DNA of 64,000 nucleotides from assembly GCF_900113065.1 (NCBI RefSeq), contig NZ_FOOA01000003.1, forward strand, positions 364,330 to 428,329, written 5' to 3'. This stretch comes from Aureimonas phyllosphaerae. Its GTDB lineage: Bacteria > Pseudomonadota > Alphaproteobacteria > Rhizobiales > Rhizobiaceae. The number at the start of each line of letters is the position of its first letter. Within the stretch, counting starts at the first letter, position 1. This document shows, piece after piece, positions 44,617 through 55,869 of this stretch. The notes under the pieces were generated by a model. It ran no database searches and was not told where the DNA came from. It worked only from the letters and a program-made list of their open reading frames with translations. The translations under genes were made by a program, and so were the position numbers.

Positions 44617-44833
44617 GCGGCATATCCGGTCTCCTGCCTTTCTATGGGGTGAGCACCGTCCGGCCGTGCCTTGCGCGATCTGGTCACAGGCGCGTGCTTT
44701 TCGCTTAGGGTGCCGGCGCTGCCGGTTGCCGTTCACCTGCCGTTCACCAAGTTCTGCTGTGATTTCATTAACCTCCGGGGCGAGGATGTGGCGCGGCCTC
44801 CGGGGCGCGCCCACGGCATGAGGATTTCACGGC

Positions 44834-45988
44834 ATGACGACGATGGCGCTCAACTCCCGACGTATCCGGGGCCCGCTGGCCGCATTCCTCCTGGCGCTCT
44901 CCCTATCGACCTCCGCCCACGCCTTCGAAACCGCCGCGCGCTCGGCGGTGCTCCTCGACTTCGACACCAACACGGTCCTCTTCGAGAAGAACCCGGACGA
45001 CGAGATTCCGCCGGCCTCGCTGTCCAAGCTGATGACCCTGCTCATCATCTTCGACGAGTTGAAGCGCGGCGCGATCCGGCTCGACGAAACCTTCCCCGTA
45101 TCCGAGAACGCCTGGCGCACCGGCGGCGCGGCGTCGGGCGGCTCGACGATGTTCCTGCCCCTGAATTCCGAGGTCAGCGTCGGCGACCTGATCAAGGGCA
45201 TCGCCATTCAGTCCGGCAACGACGCGACGATCGTCGCGGCCGAGGGCATCGCCGGCTCGGTGCCGGCCTTTGCCGAACTGATGAACAAGAAGGCGCAGGA
45301 ACTCGGCCTGACGCATTCCCACTTCGTCAATCCGCACGGCCTGCCCGATCCCGGCCAGCGCGTCTCGGCGCGCGATCTCGTGACGCTCGCCACCCACATC
45401 ATCCGCACCTACCCCGACCAGTATCCGCTGTTCTCGGAGGAGGAGTTCACTTTCAACGGCATCACGCAGCGCTCGCGCAACCCGCTCCTCAGCCTGGGCG
45501 CGGACGGTCTGAAGACCGGCCACACGGCGGAAGCGGGCTACGGGCTGGTGGCTTCGGCCAAGGACGACGCGGGGCGCCGCATCGTGTTCGCGATGACCGG
45601 CATGAAGAGCGTCAACGAGCGCGCCACCGAGGCGCGCGCCATGATGACGCTTGGCCTCCGCGGTTTCGAGAATGTGGTGATCCTGAAGGGCGACGAGACG
45701 GCCGGCGAGGTGCCGGTGACGGGCGGCATCGCAAAGAGCGTTCCCGTCAAGGCGGCGGGCGAGATCCGCTTCATCGAGCCCCGCGGCACGGGCTCGCCCT
45801 ACCAGACCGAGATCGTGCCGGTCGGCCCGATCGAGGCCCCGGTGCCCGAAGGCCGCCGCGTGGCGCAGATGCGCATCACGCGCGACGGTCAGGTGGTGCG
45901 CGAGGAGCCGCTTTATGCCGCCACCAACGTCGAACGCGCCGGATTGCTCCAGCGCGTCCAGGAACAGGTGATGAGCTACTTCCAGTAA
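44834..45988 (+). CDS. dacC: D-alanyl-D-alanine carboxypeptidase (PBP5/6 type)
   Basis: 384 aa. A signal peptide ends near 'STSAHA-FET'. The three active-site motifs are in order: Ser62-Leu-Ser-Lys65 (SxxK), Ser127-Gly-Asn129 (SxN) and Lys227-Thr-Gly (KTG). It trims the terminal D-Ala from peptidoglycan pentapeptides in the periplasm. The C-terminal ~110 residues are the PBP5_C beta domain, ending 'LLQRVQEQVMSYFQ', a possible amphipathic membrane anchor. The symbol marks the family; dacA/dacD assignments are equally possible. Confidence 0.93.
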   Translation: MTTMALNSRRIRGPLAAFLLALSLSTSAHAFETAARSAVLLDFDTNTVLFEKNPDDEIPPASLSKLMTLLIIFDELKRGAIRLDETFPVSENAWRTGGAASGGSTMFLPLNSEVSVGDLIKGIAIQSGNDATIVAAEGIAGSVPAFAELMNKKAQELGLTHSHFVNPHGLPDPGQRVSARDLVTLATHIIRTYPDQYPLFSEEEFTFNGITQRSRNPLLSLGADGLKTGHTAEAGYGLVASAKDDAGRRIVFAMTGMKSVNERATEARAMMTLGLRGFENVVILKGDETAGEVPVTGGIAKSVPVKAAGEIRFIEPRGTGSPYQTEIVPVGPIEAPVPEGRRVAQMRITRDGQVVREEPLYAATNVERAGLLQRVQEQVMSYFQ

Positions 45989-45994
45989 GGCCCG

Positions 45995-46441
45995 TCAGGC
46001 CGCCGCGGCGGCGTCCATCCAGGTCTTGTGCCGATCCTCGTCGGCATAGGCCTTGGCGAAGTAGGCCTGCGCCTCCGGGCTGGCCGCTGTGTTCTTCGAG
46101 GCATGATCGTAGGCCATCTTGGTCTCGATCTCGTTGGTCGACATCGCCTTCAGGATCGACCGGTCGCCGATGATCGAGGCCAGCGCGACCTTGCCGGTCG
46201 TCAGATACTCCTTCAGGTCGCCCTCCTGCGGGGCGGCGACGCCGAGTTGCCCAGCCATGCGGGTGAGTTCGGCCACATGGGCCTCGTGGTCTCCCTTGAA
46301 CTGGGCGATCTTCGCCTTCGCCGCCGGGTCGTCGAGGCGCTCGATCGTCGACTGGTAGGCGGCGATCGCGTCGTGCTCAAGGATCAGGAGATTCTGGACA
46401 AGCTTCTCGAAGGTGGTTTCGGTTCCGACGGTGGTGACCAT
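45995..46441 (-). CDS. ferritin-like domain protein (DUF2383-like)
   Basis: 148 aa from MVTTVGTETTFEK. Four helices with ExxH-type metal ligands are visible: 'LILEHDAIAAY', 'GDHEAHVAEL', 'NEIETKMAYDHA' and 'ADEDRHKTWMD'. This is a compact rubrerythrin/ferritin-like di-metal fold. It lies 80 bases downstream of the Mn catalase gene on the same strand and probably shares its stress promoter. Likely handles iron or peroxide, but activity is unknown. Confidence 0.85.
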   Translation of the reverse strand: MVTTVGTETTFEKLVQNLLILEHDAIAAYQSTIERLDDPAAKAKIAQFKGDHEAHVAELTRMAGQLGVAAPQEGDLKEYLTTGKVALASIIGDRSILKAMSTNEIETKMAYDHASKNTAASPEAQAYFAKAYADEDRHKTWMDAAAAA

Positions 46442-46521
46442 GGGTCGCTGTCTCCGGTCTCTGTCTGGCAGGTGGGATGGGAGACGGGCCATCTGCGAAG
46501 CAGGTCGGCCCGCCTCGCTGG

Positions 46522-47448
46522 TCAGCGCGAAGCCTTGTAGAGCTTCTGCGCGATCTCGAACATTTCTTCCGGCGCGTAGTCCGGGGTGAAGGCGGACGGG
46601 ATGCCCGTCAGCTGATGGATCTTGCCGCCCTCGGGCATCCCGTCGACGACCTCGAGCTCACCCGGAGGATCGTCGGGCAGCGCGACCTCGCCGTTGCCCC
46701 AGATACCGGCCATCTCCTTGTAGTCGTTGGGGCTGAACGTGTAGAGGCGGCGGTGCGAGCCCTCGTCGAGGTACTTCTGGCACTCGGGAATCTTGGAGAG
46801 CGGGATGTTCGGCGTCGGCAGGAATTTGTCGAGCTCGACGCCTGTGATCTTCTTCAGCGCCAGCGCATAGGCATGCGCGTGCACCGAGCCGCGCACGAGA
46901 AGGTAGCCGCAGACCTCGCGCCCCGTCGGATCGCTCAAGGTCTCGTAGACGCGCAGCTTGTGGAGGCGCGCGCCGCATTCGAGGTGGAAATTATGAAGGA
47001 GGTCCACCACGATGTTGCCGGTCGTGGTGATGAAGTCGTTGTTCCAGGACACCCCGTTGGAGTTCACCGGCATCGACCCGCCGCCGGCCGACAGGAAGGC
47101 CGCGGCGTTGCGCATGTCCTTCATGTCCTCGAAGGGCGCGCCCGAGATGTCGCCTCCGTCGCCGGCATCGCCGTCCTTGGTGTCCGGGCCGTTGGCGAGC
47201 ATGGCGACGCCGTTCGACACGAGCTCGACGTGGCCGAGCTCCTCGGCGGTGATCGCGGCGACGAGGCTGTAGAAGGGCCGAAGCTTCGGCTTGGAGCGGA
47301 AGTTGAAGCTCTGGAACATGTAGTTTCCGAGCGTGGACATCTCGCCGTACTTGCCGCCGAGAAGCTCCTGCAGGGCTGCGGCCGCATTGGGATCGGCCCT
47401 CTTGGGCGCTGGCAGGTTGGCCTGCAGCTGGTCGACACGCATGAACAT
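46522..47448 (-). CDS. katN: manganese catalase
   Basis: 308 aa from MFMRVDQLQANLPAPKRADP, the classic start of non-heme catalases. Di-manganese ligands are in 'ALQELLGGKYGEMSTLGNYM', 'ITAEELGHVELVSNGVAML', 'LECGARLHKLRVYE' and 'ARLHKLRVYETLSDPTGREV'. It converts H2O2 to water and oxygen in the cytoplasm. An EcfG-like promoter lies 36 bases before the ATG, which ties it to the general stress response encoded 16 kb away. A longer upstream frame runs through that promoter and is rejected. Confidence 0.95.
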   Translation of the reverse strand: MFMRVDQLQANLPAPKRADPNAAAALQELLGGKYGEMSTLGNYMFQSFNFRSKPKLRPFYSLVAAITAEELGHVELVSNGVAMLANGPDTKDGDAGDGGDISGAPFEDMKDMRNAAAFLSAGGGSMPVNSNGVSWNNDFITTTGNIVVDLLHNFHLECGARLHKLRVYETLSDPTGREVCGYLLVRGSVHAHAYALALKKITGVELDKFLPTPNIPLSKIPECQKYLDEGSHRRLYTFSPNDYKEMAGIWGNGEVALPDDPPGELEVVDGMPEGGKIHQLTGIPSAFTPDYAPEEMFEIAQKLYKASR

Positions 47449-47483
47449 AAAGGGGACTCCCCGCGGTGGATCGGTCCGGTGTG

Positions 47484-47508
47484 AACCTTCTCCGCCCGGC
47501 CGCGTTCC
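47484..47508 (-). promoter_or_regulatory. EcfG-like promoter upstream of katN
   Basis: On the minus strand: GGAAC, 16 bases, GGTT, ending 35 bases before the katN ATG. It has the same spacing and -10 variant as the PRC-barrel site. Confidence 0.6.
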
Positions 47509-47783
47509 TCGCTGTTTCCGTGCCCGACCATGCATAGCCGGGCATCGAGGACATCAGCCGGCGAGACGCCTTGACGCAGCGCACAAGAGGGCGGATATAG
47601 GAGCCGTCATGCCGCGCTTGCGCTGCGCCCGCCTTGATCCCGCATCGGGACACTGAGCCGAGCGCCAACCGCCGGAGCCTTTTCAAGGGTCCGGCCGCGG
47701 TCCGTGTCGTTCCGCTCCCGCGCAGGAGCGTCCGACCGATCTCCGGGACGCCAGGCGTTCCGGTCCACTGTCAAAGGCATTCC
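47509..47783. other. katN-rhlE divergent region
   Basis: With the katN leader this makes a 335-base gap without genes (47449-47783). Beyond the katN promoter I see no conserved frame, repeat or hairpin. It should contain the rhlE promoter, which I cannot identify. Confidence 0.4.
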
Positions 47784-49184
<1,401 letters not shown>

Positions 49185-49198
49185 TCCATGAACGAAGG

Positions 49199-49224
49199 AA
49201 GGGCGCCCCACCGGGCGCCCTTTT
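49199..49224 (+). terminator. rhlE terminator
   Basis: A 10-bp perfect stem (AAGGGCGCCC / GGGCGCCCTT) with a 4-base loop, running into TTTT, 14 bases after the stop. Confidence 0.9.
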
Positions 49225-49301
49225 CGTATCCGGCGGTTGCTTGGCGCCGTCCTCCTCGCCATATGCCGGCAGACGCCCAACTCGTGACGAGGACAAAACG
49301 C

Positions 49302-49619
49302 ATGGCCGAGACCGTGAAGGTCGACATTCCCCACAAGCTGACGCGCGAGGCCGCCCGCCAGCGCATCACCGAGGGGTTCGGGCGCATCCGCTCCGAGGCG
49401 ACCGGCGGCATGCTGAAGTTCGAGGACCAATGGACCGGCGACCGGCTCGACTTCCGCGCCCGGATGATGGGTCAGTCCGTTGTCGGCCGCCTCGATATCC
49501 TGGACGACCACATCCACGTCGAGCTCGACCTGCCGGGCTTCCTCGCCTCGATTGCCGGCAAGCTGACGGGCAAGATTCAGAAAGAAGGCCGCATTCTTCT
49601 CGAGAACAAGTCGGCCTGA
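49302..49619 (+). CDS. polyhydroxyalkanoic acid system family protein
   Basis: 105 aa. 'VDIPHKLTREAARQRITEGF' and 'FEDQWTGDRLDFRARMMGQS' are typical of the PHA_gran_rgn (PF09650) family, ending with 'LLENKSA'. Small cytosolic proteins of this family were named for PHA-related loci but are widespread and uncharacterised. No PHA genes occur in this window. It starts 78 bases after the rhlE terminator. Confidence 0.85.
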   Translation: MAETVKVDIPHKLTREAARQRITEGFGRIRSEATGGMLKFEDQWTGDRLDFRARMMGQSVVGRLDILDDHIHVELDLPGFLASIAGKLTGKIQKEGRILLENKSA

Positions 49620-49640
49620 GGCCGCCCGGGCTCCCGGCCC

Positions 49641-50156
49641 TCAGGGGTCGGGCGCGCTGACGCTGCGCAGCGTCGCCTTGTCGGCCGTGACCGTGCCGCC
49701 GAGCGAGCCGCCTTCGATCGCCTGCACCGTGCCGAGACCCGGCACCACCGAGCCCACCTTGACGCGCATCAGCTCCTCGCGCGTCGCGAGCAGCGCCTCG
49801 TCCTGGAAGATCATCACGATCTGGTAGTCCGACGGCGTCGGCTCGCGATCCCGCACGATGGTCGGCGCCGGCATAGCTTCAGTCTGGACGGCCTCGCCGA
49901 CCGATCCGGTCTCGATCTGGTCGAGCTTGGGGGCCATGCGGGCGATTGCCGCCTGCTGGAAGTAGTCCGGCGACTTCGTCGAGACGACGTAGGACCAGGA
50001 GAAGAACCCGGCCGACGAGATCGCCAGCGTCACCGACGACAAGGCGATCGCCCAGTCGACGACCGACCAGTCGCGGTCGGCATTCCGAAAGCCAGAACCC
50101 GTGAAAGGAAGGCGGACGGATGAAAACTCGGGCGGCGTGGATGCGACCTCGGACAT
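49641..50156 (-). CDS. hypothetical single-pass membrane protein
   Basis: 171 aa. A polar N-terminus (~30 residues) precedes one membrane helix ('DWAIALSSVTLAISSAGFFS'). The C-terminal part is probably periplasmic and ends 'VKVGSVVPGLGTVQAIEGGS' and 'GTVTADKATLRSVSAPDP', a beta-rich stretch. No family recognised. It is convergent with the PHA-system gene and divergent from the PilZ gene. Confidence 0.65.
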   Translation of the reverse strand: MSEVASTPPEFSSVRLPFTGSGFRNADRDWSVVDWAIALSSVTLAISSAGFFSWSYVVSTKSPDYFQQAAIARMAPKLDQIETGSVGEAVQTEAMPAPTIVRDREPTPSDYQIVMIFQDEALLATREELMRVKVGSVVPGLGTVQAIEGGSLGGTVTADKATLRSVSAPDP

Positions 50157-50281
50157 CGCAGGACTCCTTGCGTGGAGCTTGCAGCTTGCGCCTCTCGCGT
50201 TAACGAAGAAATGAGACCGCGACTCCTCGCGCGCCGACCTTCCGCTAGGGTTAGGGAAGCGTAAAAGCGGACGAGGCGGTC

Positions 50282-50602
50282 ATGCGGAACGAGCGGCGAC
50301 AGGGACAAAGGCGGACGACGCGGCTGCGGCCGGGCAAGCTGCTGGGCGCTCGCGACGGCTTTCTGTGCGACTGTGCCGTGGTGGAACGCTCGCCGCGCGG
50401 TGCGCGCATTCGGGCCTTCGCCCCGGTGGACCGCGTGCTGCCGGAAGTCCTGACGCTTTACGACGAGGTCGAGACCCGGCGCTGGACGGCGCGGATCGTC
50501 TGGGCCCGCGGGGCCGAGATGGGCCTTGCGATCGAGGCCGACGGGCAGACCGTTTCCGATGCCGAACGCCACAAGATCGCAGGCCTGTTCTACGCCGTCT
50601 GA
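50282..50602 (+). CDS. PilZ domain protein
   Basis: 106 aa, a single PilZ domain. The c-di-GMP binding elements are visible as 'RRTTRLR' (RxxxR) and 'ERSPRGARIRA' (xSxxG, with Glu where Asp/Asn is usual). The C-terminal 'WTARIVWARGAEMGLAIEAD' is the closing beta-strand pair. Such stand-alone PilZ proteins relay c-di-GMP to motility or envelope targets by binding partners. The target is unknown; a chemoreceptor lies at the right end of the window but far away. Confidence 0.85.
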   Translation: MRNERRQGQRRTTRLRPGKLLGARDGFLCDCAVVERSPRGARIRAFAPVDRVLPEVLTLYDEVETRRWTARIVWARGAEMGLAIEADGQTVSDAERHKIAGLFYAV

Positions 50603-50623
50603 ACCGGCGCGACGGACAGTTGC

Positions 50624-50665
50624 AAAAGAGAAGGCCCGCCCCGAAACCTCGGGGCGGGCCTTCTC
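50624..50665 (-). terminator. bidirectional terminator between pilZ and dctA
   Basis: A perfect 16-bp stem (arms 50628-50643 and 50650-50665) with a 6-base loop. On the minus strand it is followed by TTTTG, so it best serves dctA, and may also stop transcription from the PilZ side. Confidence 0.85.
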
Positions 50666-50685
50666 GCATTCGGAGGGCTTCGGAC

Positions 50686-52029
50686 TTACTCGGCCGGCAC
50701 AGCGTTCAGCGGCACGCGGTCGTCCTCGAGCGCGGCGACCTTTTCGCCGGCGAGAACCGCGCGCAGGCGCTCCTCGTCGAGTTCACCTTCCCAGCGGGCG
50801 ACGACCAGCGTCGCCACGGCGTTGCCGATGAAGTTGGTGATCGCGCGGCACTCCGACATGAAGCGGTCGACGCCGAGGATCAGCGCCATGCCGGCGACCG
50901 GCACGGAGGGCACCACCGAGAGCGTGGCGGCCAGCGTGATGAACCCGGCGCCGGTGATGCCGGCCGCGCCCTTCGACGACAGCATGGCGACGAGCAGGAG
51001 CAGGATCTGGTCGCCCCAGGACAGGTCGATGTTGGTCGCCTGGGCGATGAACAGCGCCGCCAGCGTCATGTAGATGTTGGTGCCGTCGAGGTTGAACGAG
51101 TAGCCGGTCGGGATCACGAGGCCGACGACCGACTTCTTGGCGCCCGCGTTCTCCATCTTCTTCATCAGCGACGGCAGGGCCGCCTCGGAGGACGAAGTGC
51201 CGAGGACGAGGAGGAGTTCTTCCTTGATGTAGCGAAGGAGGGCGAAGATCGAGAAGCCGTTGTAGCGGGCAACCGCGCCGAGGACCACGACCACGAAGAG
51301 GAACGAGGTGAAGTAGAAGACGCCGATGAGATAGGCGAGGTTGGCGACAGAACCGATGCCGTACTTGCCGATGGTGAAGGCCATGGCGCCGAAGGCACCG
51401 ATCGGGGCGGCCTTCATCAGGATCGCCACGAGCTTGAAGATCGGCGCGGTCAGCGCGTTGAAGAAGTCGGTGACCGGGCGGCCGGCCTCGCCGATCATGG
51501 CGAGCGCGATACCGAACAGGACCGCGATGAACAGGACCTGGAGGATGTCGCCGTCGGCGAAGGCGCCGACCAGCGTCGACGGGATGATGTTCATCAGGAA
51601 GCCGACGATCGACGAGTCGTGCGCCTTCTGCGTGTAGGTCGCGACGGCGCCCGCATCGAGCGAGGCCGGATCGATGTTCAGGCCGTGGCCGGGATGGGTG
51701 ACGTTGGCGACGACCATGCCGATGACGAGGGCGAGCGTCGAGAAGGTCAGGAAGTAGATCATCGCCTTGCCGACGACGCGGCCGACCTTGGCGAGATCGG
51801 TCATCCCGGCGATGCCGGTGACGACGGTCAGGAAGATCACCGGGGCGATGATCATCTTCACAAGCTTGATGAAGGCGTCGCCAAGCGGCTTCAGGCTCGC
51901 GCCGAATTCCGGATAGAAATGCCCGAGCGTGATGCCGGCGATGATCGCCACCACCACCTGGAAATAGAGCTGGGCGTAGATGGGCTTCTTCTGCGCAGGT
52001 TCGACGTGCGCGATCGGCATGGCTGCCAT
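50686..52029 (-). CDS. dctA: C4-dicarboxylate transporter DctA
   Basis: 447 aa. Opens '[20 protein letters not shown]', with '[20 protein letters not shown]' and the serine-rich hairpin '[20 protein letters not shown]'. The binding-site helix '[20 protein letters not shown]' is diagnostic of DctA. It imports succinate, fumarate and malate with protons or Na+. GGGAGG lies five bases before the ATG. A consensus sigma-54 promoter at 52105-52121 and the divergent dctBD genes show it is induced by dicarboxylates. Confidence 0.97.
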   Translation of the reverse strand: MAAMPIAHVEPAQKKPIYAQLYFQVVVAIIAGITLGHFYPEFGASLKPLGDAFIKLVKMIIAPVIFLTVVTGIAGMTDLAKVGRVVGKAMIYFLTFSTLALVIGMVVANVTHPGHGLNIDPASLDAGAVATYTQKAHDSSIVGFLMNIIPSTLVGAFADGDILQVLFIAVLFGIALAMIGEAGRPVTDFFNALTAPIFKLVAILMKAAPIGAFGAMAFTIGKYGIGSVANLAYLIGVFYFTSFLFVVVVLGAVARYNGFSIFALLRYIKEELLLVLGTSSSEAALPSLMKKMENAGAKKSVVGLVIPTGYSFNLDGTNIYMTLAALFIAQATNIDLSWGDQILLLLVAMLSSKGAAGITGAGFITLAATLSVVPSVPVAGMALILGVDRFMSECRAITNFIGNAVATLVVARWEGELDEERLRAVLAGEKVAALEDDRVPLNAVPAE

Positions 52030-52104
52030 GTCTGCCTCCCTTGTTGTGTTCGTGTCCTCCCCCGTCGATCCGTGACCAGCGAACAGGAGCCTCGTTCACA
52101 CATC

Positions 52105-52121
52105 AGCAAGGAGCGTGCCAA
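52105..52121 (-). promoter_or_regulatory. sigma-54 promoter of dctA
   Basis: On the minus strand: TTGGCACG, four bases, TTGCT, an exact -24/-12 RpoN element. It lies about 76 bases before the dctA ATG. Confidence 0.92.
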
Positions 52122-52195
52122 TTCGTTGCAGGGGTGGCATTCCGCCAGCGCACGGCTGGTCCGAACGGTCAGTAAAGCCCGCAGCCCAAACTCAC

Positions 52196-52211
52196 GTGCG
52201 GTTTTCCGCTC
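52196..52211. promoter_or_regulatory. DctD-type operator, promoter-proximal
   Basis: GTGCGGTTTTCCGCTC, an imperfect inverted repeat (one mismatch to GTGCGG-N4-CCGCAC). It is about 75 bases upstream of the dctA -24 element and 32 bp centre-to-centre from the second site. Confidence 0.65.
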
Positions 52212-52226
52212 GCCTTTGGTCGTCAG

Positions 52227-52244
52227 TGTGCGATAATCCGCACA
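52227..52244. promoter_or_regulatory. DctD-type operator, promoter-distal
   Basis: TGTGCGATAATCCGCACA, a perfect 6-bp inverted repeat. It ends two bases before the dctB ATG, so bound DctD could also affect dctBD expression, and it takes the place of a Shine-Dalgarno site. Confidence 0.75.
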
Positions 52245-52246
52245 GC

Positions 52247-54070
52247 ATGGACGCTCCCCTCTCAGCGTTGTCCCGACGTCGCCTGTTCGCGCTTGCCGTC
52301 GCGACCGGCCTTGCGATGCTCGTCGTCATGGCGTGGCTGGCAGCGGGCGCACTGGCCGACCGCGCGACGCTCGCGCGGTTGAACGCGCAAGCCAGCGCGT
52401 CCCTGCCGCTCGCCATGGCGGTGCTGCGCAGCGAGGTCGACAAGCAGCGCTCCGTGCCCGCGATCCTGTCCGAGGATCCGGACATTCGCGACATTCTCGC
52501 CGCCCCGTCGCCGGCCGGCGTCGACCGGGTGAACCGGCGCCTCGAGGAACTGCGCCGCACGACCGGTGCGACCGTCCTCTACCTTCTCGACACGACCGGC
52601 CTGACGATCGCCGCCAGCAACTTCGCCGAGCCCGACAGCTTCGTCGGGAGCGACTACTCGTTCCGCCCGTACTTCGCGCGGGCGATGCGCACCGGGGCGG
52701 CGGCGCAGTTCGCGCTCGGCACCAAGAGCCGACGGTCGGGTCTTTACATCACGCGCCGCGTCGATGTCGGCGGACAGCCGCTCGGCGTCGTGGTCCTGAA
52801 GGTGGAGTTCGACGCGATCGAGCGCGACTGGGCCGCCGGCGGCAACGTCGTCTTCGTGACCGACGGCAATGGCATCGTCCTCGCGACCACCGAGGTCGAC
52901 TGGCACTACCGGGCGCTTGCCCCGGTGCCGCCGGACCTCGCGGCGCGGATCCGCGACAGCCTGCAGTTCGGCGAAGCGCCGCTGACGCCCCTCGGCCTCG
53001 TGGCGCGTCGCGGGACCATCCAGGCGACGGCGACCGCCGATCGCCGGCACTTCGTCTCGGCCGAGGACCGCCTGCCCGACCCGATCCTCGACTGGACGCT
53101 GCATCTCTGGGTTCCTGCCGACGAGGCGATGGCACAGACCCGCCTGTCCTATCGCCTCCAGGCGCTGGCGGGCCTTGCCATCGCGACGACCACCGGTTTC
53201 CTCGCGGCGCGCCGCCGGCGCTACCTGCGACGCCGACAGGAAGCCTTACGCCTCGCAGCCGAAGAGCTCGAACGCCGCGTCGAAGACCGGACGGGCGAGT
53301 TGCGCGAGGCGAACCGCCAGCTCGTCGAGGAGAGCCGGACGCGGCAGGCCGCTGAGGAGCGTGCCGAAACGTTGCGGCGCAGCCTCGACCAGGCCAACCG
53401 CCTGGCCTCGCTCGGCCAGATCACGGCCGGCGTCGCCCACGAGATCAATCAACCCGTCGCAGCGATCCGCACCTATGCCGAAAATGCCGAGCGCTTTCTG
53501 GAGCGCGGCGACCTCGACACGACGCAGCGCAACCTTCGCAACGTCGTCGGCCTGACCGAACGAATCGGGCGGATCACCGACACACTCAAGGGTCACGCGC
53601 GGCGCGGCTCGTCAGGACCGGGCGTCGTCAACCTCGCCGAAGCCGTGGATGGCGCGATCATGGTGCTGCAGGGCCGGCTGGACGCCGCCGGCGTGCCTAT
53701 CGAATGCGGCGCGAACCTCGGGGACCACGATGTCGTGGGCGAGCGCGTGCGTCTGGAGCAGGTGCTCGTCAATCTTCTCCAGAACGCCCTCGACGCGATG
53801 GAAGGCCAGGAGGACGGGCGCATCGCCATCAAGGCGCGCGTGCGAGACGGCGCCGTAGAACTGACGGTGCGCGACAACGGCCCCGGCATCCCGCCCGAGC
53901 GGCTGGCGACGCTGTTCACACCCTTTTCCACATCGAAGCCGCGCGGCCTCGGCCTCGGCCTCGTGATCGTCAAGGACATCCTGTCGGAATGGGGCGGGAC
54001 GCTGGAGGCCGCGAGCCGCCCCGGCGAGGGCGCCACCTTCACCGCCGTCTTGAGGAGCGCCCCCCCATGA
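52247..54070 (+). CDS. dctB: C4-dicarboxylate sensor histidine kinase DctB
   Basis: 607 aa. Helix 1 (~13-36) and helix 2 (~305-325) frame a periplasmic double-Cache sensor ('[20 protein letters not shown]', '[20 protein letters not shown]'). A coiled coil follows, then His398 in '[20 protein letters not shown]' and the HATPase with '[15 protein letters not shown]', '[11 protein letters not shown]' and '[13 protein letters not shown]'. It senses dicarboxylates and phosphorylates DctD. No clear ribosome-binding site precedes the ATG. The stop overlaps dctD (ATGA). Confidence 0.95.
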   Translation: MDAPLSALSRRRLFALAVATGLAMLVVMAWLAAGALADRATLARLNAQASASLPLAMAVLRSEVDKQRSVPAILSEDPDIRDILAAPSPAGVDRVNRRLEELRRTTGATVLYLLDTTGLTIAASNFAEPDSFVGSDYSFRPYFARAMRTGAAAQFALGTKSRRSGLYITRRVDVGGQPLGVVVLKVEFDAIERDWAAGGNVVFVTDGNGIVLATTEVDWHYRALAPVPPDLAARIRDSLQFGEAPLTPLGLVARRGTIQATATADRRHFVSAEDRLPDPILDWTLHLWVPADEAMAQTRLSYRLQALAGLAIATTTGFLAARRRRYLRRRQEALRLAAEELERRVEDRTGELREANRQLVEESRTRQAAEERAETLRRSLDQANRLASLGQITAGVAHEINQPVAAIRTYAENAERFLERGDLDTTQRNLRNVVGLTERIGRITDTLKGHARRGSSGPGVVNLAEAVDGAIMVLQGRLDAAGVPIECGANLGDHDVVGERVRLEQVLVNLLQNALDAMEGQEDGRIAIKARVRDGAVELTVRDNGPGIPPERLATLFTPFSTSKPRGLGLGLVIVKDILSEWGGTLEAASRPGEGATFTAVLRSAPP

Positions 54071-55410
54071 CCGAGACCGACCGTACCATCGCCTTCGTCG
54101 ACGACGACCCGGACCTTCGCGACGCCGGGGCGCAGGCGCTGGCGCTTGCCGGGTGGACGCCCCTCCCCTTCGCCGACGCCCGCTCGGCGCTGAAGGCGCT
54201 GTCGCCGGAGTTTCCGGGCGTCCTCGTCACCGACATCCGCATGCCCGGCATGGACGGGCTCGACCTCTTCCGGGCCGTGCAGGCGATGGACCGTGACCTT
54301 CCGGTGATCCTCGTGACCGGCCACGGCGACATCGCGATGGCCGTGGACGCCCTGCGGGAGGGCGCCTACGACTTCATCGCCAAGCCCTATGCCACCGACC
54401 GTCTGGTGCAGAGCATCGCGCGGGCGGCCGAGAAGCGGCGGCTGGTGCTCGAGAACCGGCGGCTGCGGGCGCTGGCCGAGAAAGGCGGCGACGACCTGTC
54501 GCTCATCGGCGAGAGCCCCGCGATGGAGCGCCTGCGTCGGACGCTCCGGCAGATCGCGGATGCGGACGTCGATGTCCTGGTGGAAGGCGAGACGGGGTCG
54601 GGCAAGGAGGTCGTCGCCAGCGCGCTGCACCGCTGGAGCCGCCGTGCGGCCAAGCCCTTCGTGGCGCTCAACTGCGGCGCGCTGCCCGAGACCGTGATCG
54701 AGAGCGAGCTCTTCGGCCACGAGGCCGGCGCCTTCACGGGGGCCGCGAAGCGCCGGGTCGGCCGCATCGAGTATTCGAGCGGCGGCACGCTGTTCCTCGA
54801 TGAAATCGAATCGATGCCGGCCGCCCTGCAGGTGAAGCTTCTGCGCGTCCTGGAGACGCGCGAGGTGGAGCCGCTCGGCACCAACGAGCGCCGGGCGCTG
54901 GACCTTCGCGTCGTCGCGGCAGCCAAGGTCGATCTCGGTTCGGCCGAGGCGCGGGCCTACTTTCGCGAGGACCTGTTCTACCGCCTCAACGTCGTGACGG
55001 TCCGCATCCCTCCGTTGCGCGAGCGCGGCTCCGACATTCCGCTTCTCTTCTCGCACTTCCTGCGGCGGGCGGCGGAGCGCTTCCGCCGCGAGGCGCCCGA
55101 CGTGTCGCCCCGGCTCCTGCAACGGCTGGCGTCGCATCCCTGGCCGGGGAACGTGCGCGAACTCACGCACTTCGCCGAACGGGTGGCCCTCGGGCTCGAT
55201 CCGGAGATGGACGGGGACGAGAGCCCCGACACGCCGCTGACGCTGCCGGAGCGCGTCGACCGGTTCGAGGCCGACACCATCCGCCAGACTCTGGCCGACC
55301 ATGGCGGAGACGTGAAGAGCACGGTGGAGGCGCTCGGCATCCCCCGCAAGACCTTCTACGACAAGCTGCAGCGGCACGGCATCAGCCGGCGAGACTTCGC
55401 CGAGGGTTAA
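54067..55410 (+). CDS. dctD: sigma-54-dependent response regulator DctD
   Basis: 447 aa. Receiver (1-125) with '[13 protein letters not shown]' and phospho-acceptor Asp56 in '[11 protein letters not shown]'; AAA+ domain (~145-380) with '[15 protein letters not shown]', the sigma-54 contact loop Gly221-AFTGA-226 and '[20 protein letters not shown]'; C-terminal Fis-type HTH '[20 protein letters not shown]'. It activates the dctA -24/-12 promoter when phosphorylated by DctB, probably from the two operators between dctA and dctB. Confidence 0.96.
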   Translation: MTETDRTIAFVDDDPDLRDAGAQALALAGWTPLPFADARSALKALSPEFPGVLVTDIRMPGMDGLDLFRAVQAMDRDLPVILVTGHGDIAMAVDALREGAYDFIAKPYATDRLVQSIARAAEKRRLVLENRRLRALAEKGGDDLSLIGESPAMERLRRTLRQIADADVDVLVEGETGSGKEVVASALHRWSRRAAKPFVALNCGALPETVIESELFGHEAGAFTGAAKRRVGRIEYSSGGTLFLDEIESMPAALQVKLLRVLETREVEPLGTNERRALDLRVVAAAKVDLGSAEARAYFREDLFYRLNVVTVRIPPLRERGSDIPLLFSHFLRRAAERFRREAPDVSPRLLQRLASHPWPGNVRELTHFAERVALGLDPEMDGDESPDTPLTLPERVDRFEADTIRQTLADHGGDVKSTVEALGIPRKTFYDKLQRHGISRRDFAEG

Positions 55411-55451
55411 AGCCCCGACGAAGCGTGCCGGCAGAACATGCCGCTTCGCCC

Positions 55452-55703
55452 TCAGGCGGAGTGGCGCAGCGTCTCGATGAGCTTGGCGAGACGGTCGCGG
55501 CCGGCCTCCGTCAGGACGCCGCGCTCGCCTTCGGGCTCGAGCAGACCCGCCTGTTCCATCTCCCGCACGCCCTCGGCATCCGCCTTGTGGCCCTTGCCGT
55601 CGTCGAGCACGACGCGGGTCACGGCCTCGCCACTGACGAGCGAATGGTAGGCGGCGAAGACGAGGATGGAGAGGGCGCCATCGGACATGGTGGTCTGGCT
55701 CAC
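55452..55703 (-). CDS. small hypothetical protein
   Basis: 83 aa. The start is a GTG at 55703, chosen because AAGGAG lies exactly six bases upstream; an ATG at 55688 lacks this. Helical and charged, with 'VLDDGKGHKADAEGVREMEQ' and 'GLLEPEGERGVLTEAGRDRL', resembling a small winged-helix. No signal or membrane segment. I recognise no family. Convergent with dctD, divergent from the 55870 gene. Confidence 0.65.
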   Translation of the reverse strand: MSQTTMSDGALSILVFAAYHSLVSGEAVTRVVLDDGKGHKADAEGVREMEQAGLLEPEGERGVLTEAGRDRLAKLIETLRHSA

Positions 55704-55869
55704 GGGGAACTCCTTGGTGGCATTCACGATACTGGCGTCAACACGCGAAGCGCGCTTCGGCTCCCTGTTGCGGCACTGTTTCACAGGACCGCGATCCATC
55801 GCGCGGCGCGTCTCGACACGGCCTCACTGTCAGCCTACTTCGAGCCTCGACACGTGCAGGACGTCGAGA

